From Cyclina sinensis (lineage: Eukaryota > Mollusca > Bivalvia > Venerida > Veneridae): a stretch of DNA of 64,000 bases. The translations under genes and the position numbers were made by a program. Positions within the stretch are counted from its first letter, which is position 1. The number at the start of each line of letters is the position of its first letter. The DNA lies in assembly GCA_012932295.1 (NCBI GenBank), contig JAAONU010000019.1:30977913-31041912 (forward strand). Direction: 5' to 3'. Below are positions 61,101 through 64,000 of this stretch, piece after piece. The notes beneath the pieces are model-generated. The model was not told the DNA's origin. It ran no database searches and saw only the letters and a list, made by a program, of their open reading frames with translations.

Positions 61101-63520
61101 ATCTGGCTGTCTTTCGATGGATGTGTTAAGTACTGCACTTCTAAATTTTTTTAGAGTCTGAGGTTCTATTGATATATGTCTACATTTTTCTTAGTATACA
61201 TAATATTGTTGTAAATTCTTATGAACCCTTTGGCATAGTTTCTTTATGATTCTACATATGTGAGTTTTTAATTTGAAGAACTGAATAATTTTCAAAATAA
61301 AATACAATGAACTTCTCGGAATTTTGCAGCATCTATCAAGAAGTCACTCTGAAAAATGTTTACTGGTAGTTTTTACTTTGTATCAAGAGCCAATACCATT
61401 CTGTGATTTGCTAGAAATGTACCAGGTAACACTGCCTTCTAAAAATATGATTTTTTACATAATAGTATTTTACTGTAGTGAGTAACTGATACAAAAAAAG
61501 AATGTCATATAAAACAGTATTTATTGGATCCTTATATGAAAATAAAATGAGACCTAAAAGGAAGCAGGTCAATGCTCTTTTACCCTTATTTTCTTTTTTG
61601 AGGTTATCAATTTCCTCGTGTAACGATTTTAGCACCTCTGCATGTTGCTGCTTCAGAAACATGATACTGCGCTCCAGATGGTGAATTCTCTGGGCAGGAT
61701 TTAGTTCTGCCAAATCCACCACCCCTTCCTCCTCATCGCCTATCTTCTCAGGTGCAGGCTGAAAAAAGAAGGAAAAACATCACTCTGTTCTTGTGCAGAA
61801 TTAACTGAAACTAACTATTCAGGAGTGCATTTGTTAGTCTAGTGGTATCATACCAGACTGCTAATCCATATGTTACAGTTCTGATGTCTGAACATCAATG
61901 TAATACAAGGTTTTATGTGTGACCTTGAAACTAACCAAGGAGTGTCTCTGGAACTAGGACTCAATGGTTTCAGTGTGAATAAAACTTTGCGTTTGTTGTT
62001 AGCCGATTAATTAATCTAGCAAGTTGCTGTTCTGTAAAGAAGTATTTTAGAGACGCATTTGACCTGTTGACAATAATGTTCTTATGGGGGGAGGTGTTTT
62101 TAAATGTTATAAAGTACAGTCCGTATACTTAAAACTATACCATGATTACATGACATTTCTTTACTAAGATTTCTACAGAGGATTACAGTCTTACACTGCA
62201 CTTTCTCATTTTAAACAACTGTTACTAAATATATCCTACACATGACTGATATTTGAATCTCCATCAATGTGACAAATATATAAGATATAACCTTGTTTCA
62301 GTTTCTCTAGCTATCTGGAAACAAGCTTCTTTTCATCCTTATTAAGAAAGCGACAAAAAATCCCTATAAAGGATCATTATTAATAGCTCTGTATCATGAA
62401 TTCCATTGCTTTTACAAATAAGTCAAATTCACAAAGACATCGTAAACCTATGCTATAAAACAGTACAAGCAAAGCATTTTAATGATCTGTCAAACTTGTC
62501 ATACGTGACTTTTCATGGGAACATCCCAAAAAAGGTCACTTAATGACAGGCAGTCTTTTAATCCAGGTCCACAAAAAATGTAGTCAATTGTTTTACATTG
62601 CTATATGTACATGTTTGTATTTTCTTAGATTGTGTTATTTTGTTTTGTTGAAGATATAAGATAATCTCTCTTTACATTTCATTCATAGGTTTAAGGTGAA
62701 TATTTTTAATGTTTTTTTCTTCTCTCTAAAACTTGAACAGTAATGACCAGTGTTCTTTTGATTGAAATCAGAATATACATCAGTTGCAATGATATAGTTA
62801 AGAAACTGTGAAAACTATGAAGTTTATCATTCCATATGTCAATAATTGAACCAAAATGTTTTTCTTCATCAGTAGCTAGAAATGTTTGTGTTTGTAAGAA
62901 AAAGGCTTTTTAGTGGCTACTTAATTCAATGGAAAAACACCATTTGCAAAAATCACCAACTTCACATGCACAAATATTTCTTGAATAATAGTAATGCAAG
63001 GGCTGTGACAAATATTCCTATACATCTATTAAAATAACACTGTGACAAAAAGAACATATATATTTCCTCTTCTTTCTAAGTTATTATTCATGTATACATA
63101 CCAGCAGTTTGTCCTTTGTAAATGGTTTAGGGTAACCTCCTCTGTTTAACGTGTTTACACGTGACCATTGAGGAAGAGTCCTGAAATAATTTTTTCTTTG
63201 AAATAAGACTTTTTCCATAAAAGAACTAATGAATAAATAAATAAGGCTGAAAACAAACATGTCAATAACTGTTTCAGTATGGGTAAAGAGTCAACCTCTT
63301 CTAAAAGTTTTGAGACATGACTGTATTACTGACTTGTGAAAATTTACCATAAATATATGCAAGTCATTCCATCTACTAGTATTCAATCTGGAACTTGTAC
63401 AGCTAACAATATTTACTAGAACAGTTAGTAAATAATAAAACTATTTTACCCGAGAGGTGGCAGTTGGTTCATTGAGGTGAGATCAGAAATTTTCTCTTGT
63501 ACCACACCTTGTTTTAACAT
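52138..63520 (-). CDS. CCDC74: CCDC74 orthologue (coiled-coil protein), eight coding exons
   Basis: Coding exons: 63520-63450, 63180-63102, 61758-61584, 59821-59690, 55488-55350, 54890-54710, 53367-53204 and 52276-52138. All borders are AG/GT and all phases agree, giving 359 codons plus stop; human CCDC74A/B are near 380. Three blocks match the family. The N-terminal coiled coil has LERSIMFLKQQHAEVLKSLH (exon 3, residues about 77-108) running into KDLQFKIVMSQ. A Cys-containing helix TLAECEAIIRRLQ is in exon 6. The conserved C terminus has LPALKQTVSNKAIERKKR. Exon 4 adds a Gln/His-rich run (residues about 119-131). Vertebrate CCDC74 proteins are reported to be microtubule- and cilium- or spindle-associated; function here is inferred. 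A TTTTTCAG acceptor just upstream (about 63577) suggests a preceding non-coding exon, and a three-codon upstream ORF (ATG ACT GGT TAA) lies before the start. Confidence 0.93.
52629..52833. mobile_element. 205-bp TTAA-flanked MITE, copy 2
   Basis: Flanked by TTAA at 52625-52628 and 52834-52837. It has the same length and nearly the same sequence as 21410-21614, including the AGTATAGAGCC / GGCTCTATACT arms, and the same orientation. It lies in the last intron of CCDC74. Confidence 0.8.
53446..54300. repeat. 33-bp minisatellite in a CCDC74 intron
   Basis: The unit TATGACCTATATGACTCAGT plus TTATGCTTTATGA repeats about 25 times, with some shortened units at the edges. Because 33 is divisible by three and no register contains a stop in the common unit, it yields a 152-aa plus-strand frame and a 109-aa minus-strand frame of 11-residue repeats. 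These are side effects of the repeat, lying between coding exons 6 and 7. Confidence 0.95.
55870..55905. repeat. GAT/GGT trinucleotide microsatellite
   Basis: Imperfect GATGATGGTGGTGATGATG-type run within a CCDC74 intron. Confidence 0.6.
56440..56525 (-). repeat. tRNA-like dispersed-repeat fragment
   Basis: On the minus strand GGCACAGTGGTCTAGATCAT resembles an A box region and GGGTTTGAATTTGGG a B box. No body or tail is recognisable. Confidence 0.3.
57110..57990 (+). repeat. Tandem-core array, family G (~145 bp)
   Basis: About five diverged units contain GTGACCTTGACCTTTGATAG, TTTGACCCTAAAATCAATAG and GGAAAGCAAGTTATGGTCT. It is distantly similar to family B in the GACCTTTGACC...AAAATCAATAGG part, so these two may share an origin. 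Intronic to CCDC74. Confidence 0.7.
58020..58480. repeat. Two diverged copies of a ~380-bp dispersed repeat
   Basis: TTTGTTTAATGCCC, GTGAAGTTTTAAAATAATAA and CATGATAGTAAATTGCATG-type phrases occur twice, near 58020-58120 and 58380-58490. Confidence 0.5.
58900..59160 (+). repeat. Tandem-core remnant, two units of ~160 bp
   Basis: GAGGTCATTAGGTCAAAGGT, CAAGCTCACAGGGACCTTCA and GGTTTCCGATCAATAACTAG each occur twice with equal spacing. Another element with AGGTCA-rich core. Intronic to CCDC74. Confidence 0.75.
60240..61090 (+). mobile_element. Tandem-core element, family H (~145 bp)
   Basis: About six units at roughly 120-155 bp spacing carry AAGTTTCAAGTCAATCCCTT, TATGCTCTGGACA, AGGTAGAGTTATG and TTGGGCAATGCACTTCT. 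The right end CCACATGCCCGCGTGCCCGC is locally GC-rich. It resembles family D in the GTAGAGTTAT and ATGCTCYGGACA phrases. Intronic to CCDC74. Confidence 0.7.
61835..62010 (+). repeat. Possible degenerate SINE
   Basis: GTTAGTCTAGTGGTATCATA resembles a tRNA head and AGGAGTGTCTCTGGAACTAG resembles the GTGTCTCTGGAATGG segment of the SINE family at 44238-45108. Strongly diverged. Confidence 0.35.
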
Positions 63521-64000
63521 TCTTCTCTTAACCAGTCATGATGCTCACTCTTTGTTAGTTAACACCACTGAACTCTGAAAAACAGGAATGGAATGGCTAT
63601 TTTGGTATAATTTACCACTGCCATTGTCTTGCAAAAAATTGAGAGAGAATTTTAAGAATGATCATCTAACATCATATTTTACAAAAATAGACTAATAGCT
63701 AATCATTGAGTAATCAATATGCATAAGAATTTTTCACTCACATCTTACAGAGGTAAAATAAACTAAACTAACAGGATATACATGTGTTAAAACTATTTAA
63801 ATATTATCGTTTTAGTAAATTTTACCTCTAAAAGTAAAACTGGACCTTTACCATAAATATGGTTTTAACTATTTCAATCTAGTAATACCAGTTTGATTAC
63901 TCAAGAAACACCTTGAGTACAGTCAGATACTCCTGACTTTACCAGCCACTTTCTATTTTTACCATTACCTTAAATTGTAAACTGAGTTTAAATGAAGACT
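63521..64000. other. Sequence upstream of the CCDC74 start codon
   Basis: Contains the acceptor-like TTTTTCAG near 63577 on the minus strand. No promoter motif, CpG-rich patch or further exon could be recognised, so the transcription start is probably beyond the window. Confidence 0.4.

Overview
The window is animal nuclear DNA: AT-rich, with small exons separated by long introns with GT/AG borders, and dense in repeats. Three intron-containing protein genes can be rebuilt, all on the minus strand. The repeat content (tandem cores of about 145-155 bp inside short mobile elements with hairpin ends, tRNA-derived SINEs, many LINE fossils) is of a type described in bivalve molluscs. I infer a marine bivalve, perhaps a venerid clam; the species is not readable from this window.

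Layout. 1-2307 has no gene I can support. 2308-3048 is a minisatellite-like array. 3460-7847 (minus) is a complete six-exon arylacetamide-deacetylase/neutral cholesterol ester hydrolase-like gene. 7848-11700 is mostly featureless with two small tandem arrays. 11712-12133 (minus) holds two short terminal-exon-like coding segments of unknown identity. 12371-17928 is three consecutive copies of one tandem-core element (family A), followed by a different tandem core (18150-19660). 21651-32090 (minus) is a Fic-domain gene, probably four exons, whose introns hold a third tandem core, LINE fragments and a 4.3-kb element with 41-bp terminal inverted repeats. 32911-33889 is a pogo-like element. 36321-40019 is bounded by exact 22-bp inverted repeats and AATG duplications; it encloses unrecognised protein-like frames and an inverted family A copy. 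40460-47280 is LINE fossils, SINEs and three more tandem-core families. 47551-50280 is the longest family A copy. 52138-63520 (minus) is a complete eight-exon CCDC74 orthologue with a 33-bp minisatellite and several tandem-core elements in its introns.

The genes are unrelated (a membrane lipid/ester hydrolase, a predicted nucleotidyl-transferring Fic enzyme, a coiled-coil protein) and nothing suggests joint regulation. What unifies the window is its mobile DNA. At least ten unrelated tandem-core elements share a common plan of repeated 140-160 bp core and, often, a GACG/GACC-rich stretch and a terminal palindrome. In addition there are three DNA-transposon-like units whose inverted repeats and target duplications (TTA, AATG, TA) can be read directly, and two 205-bp TTAA-flanked elements.
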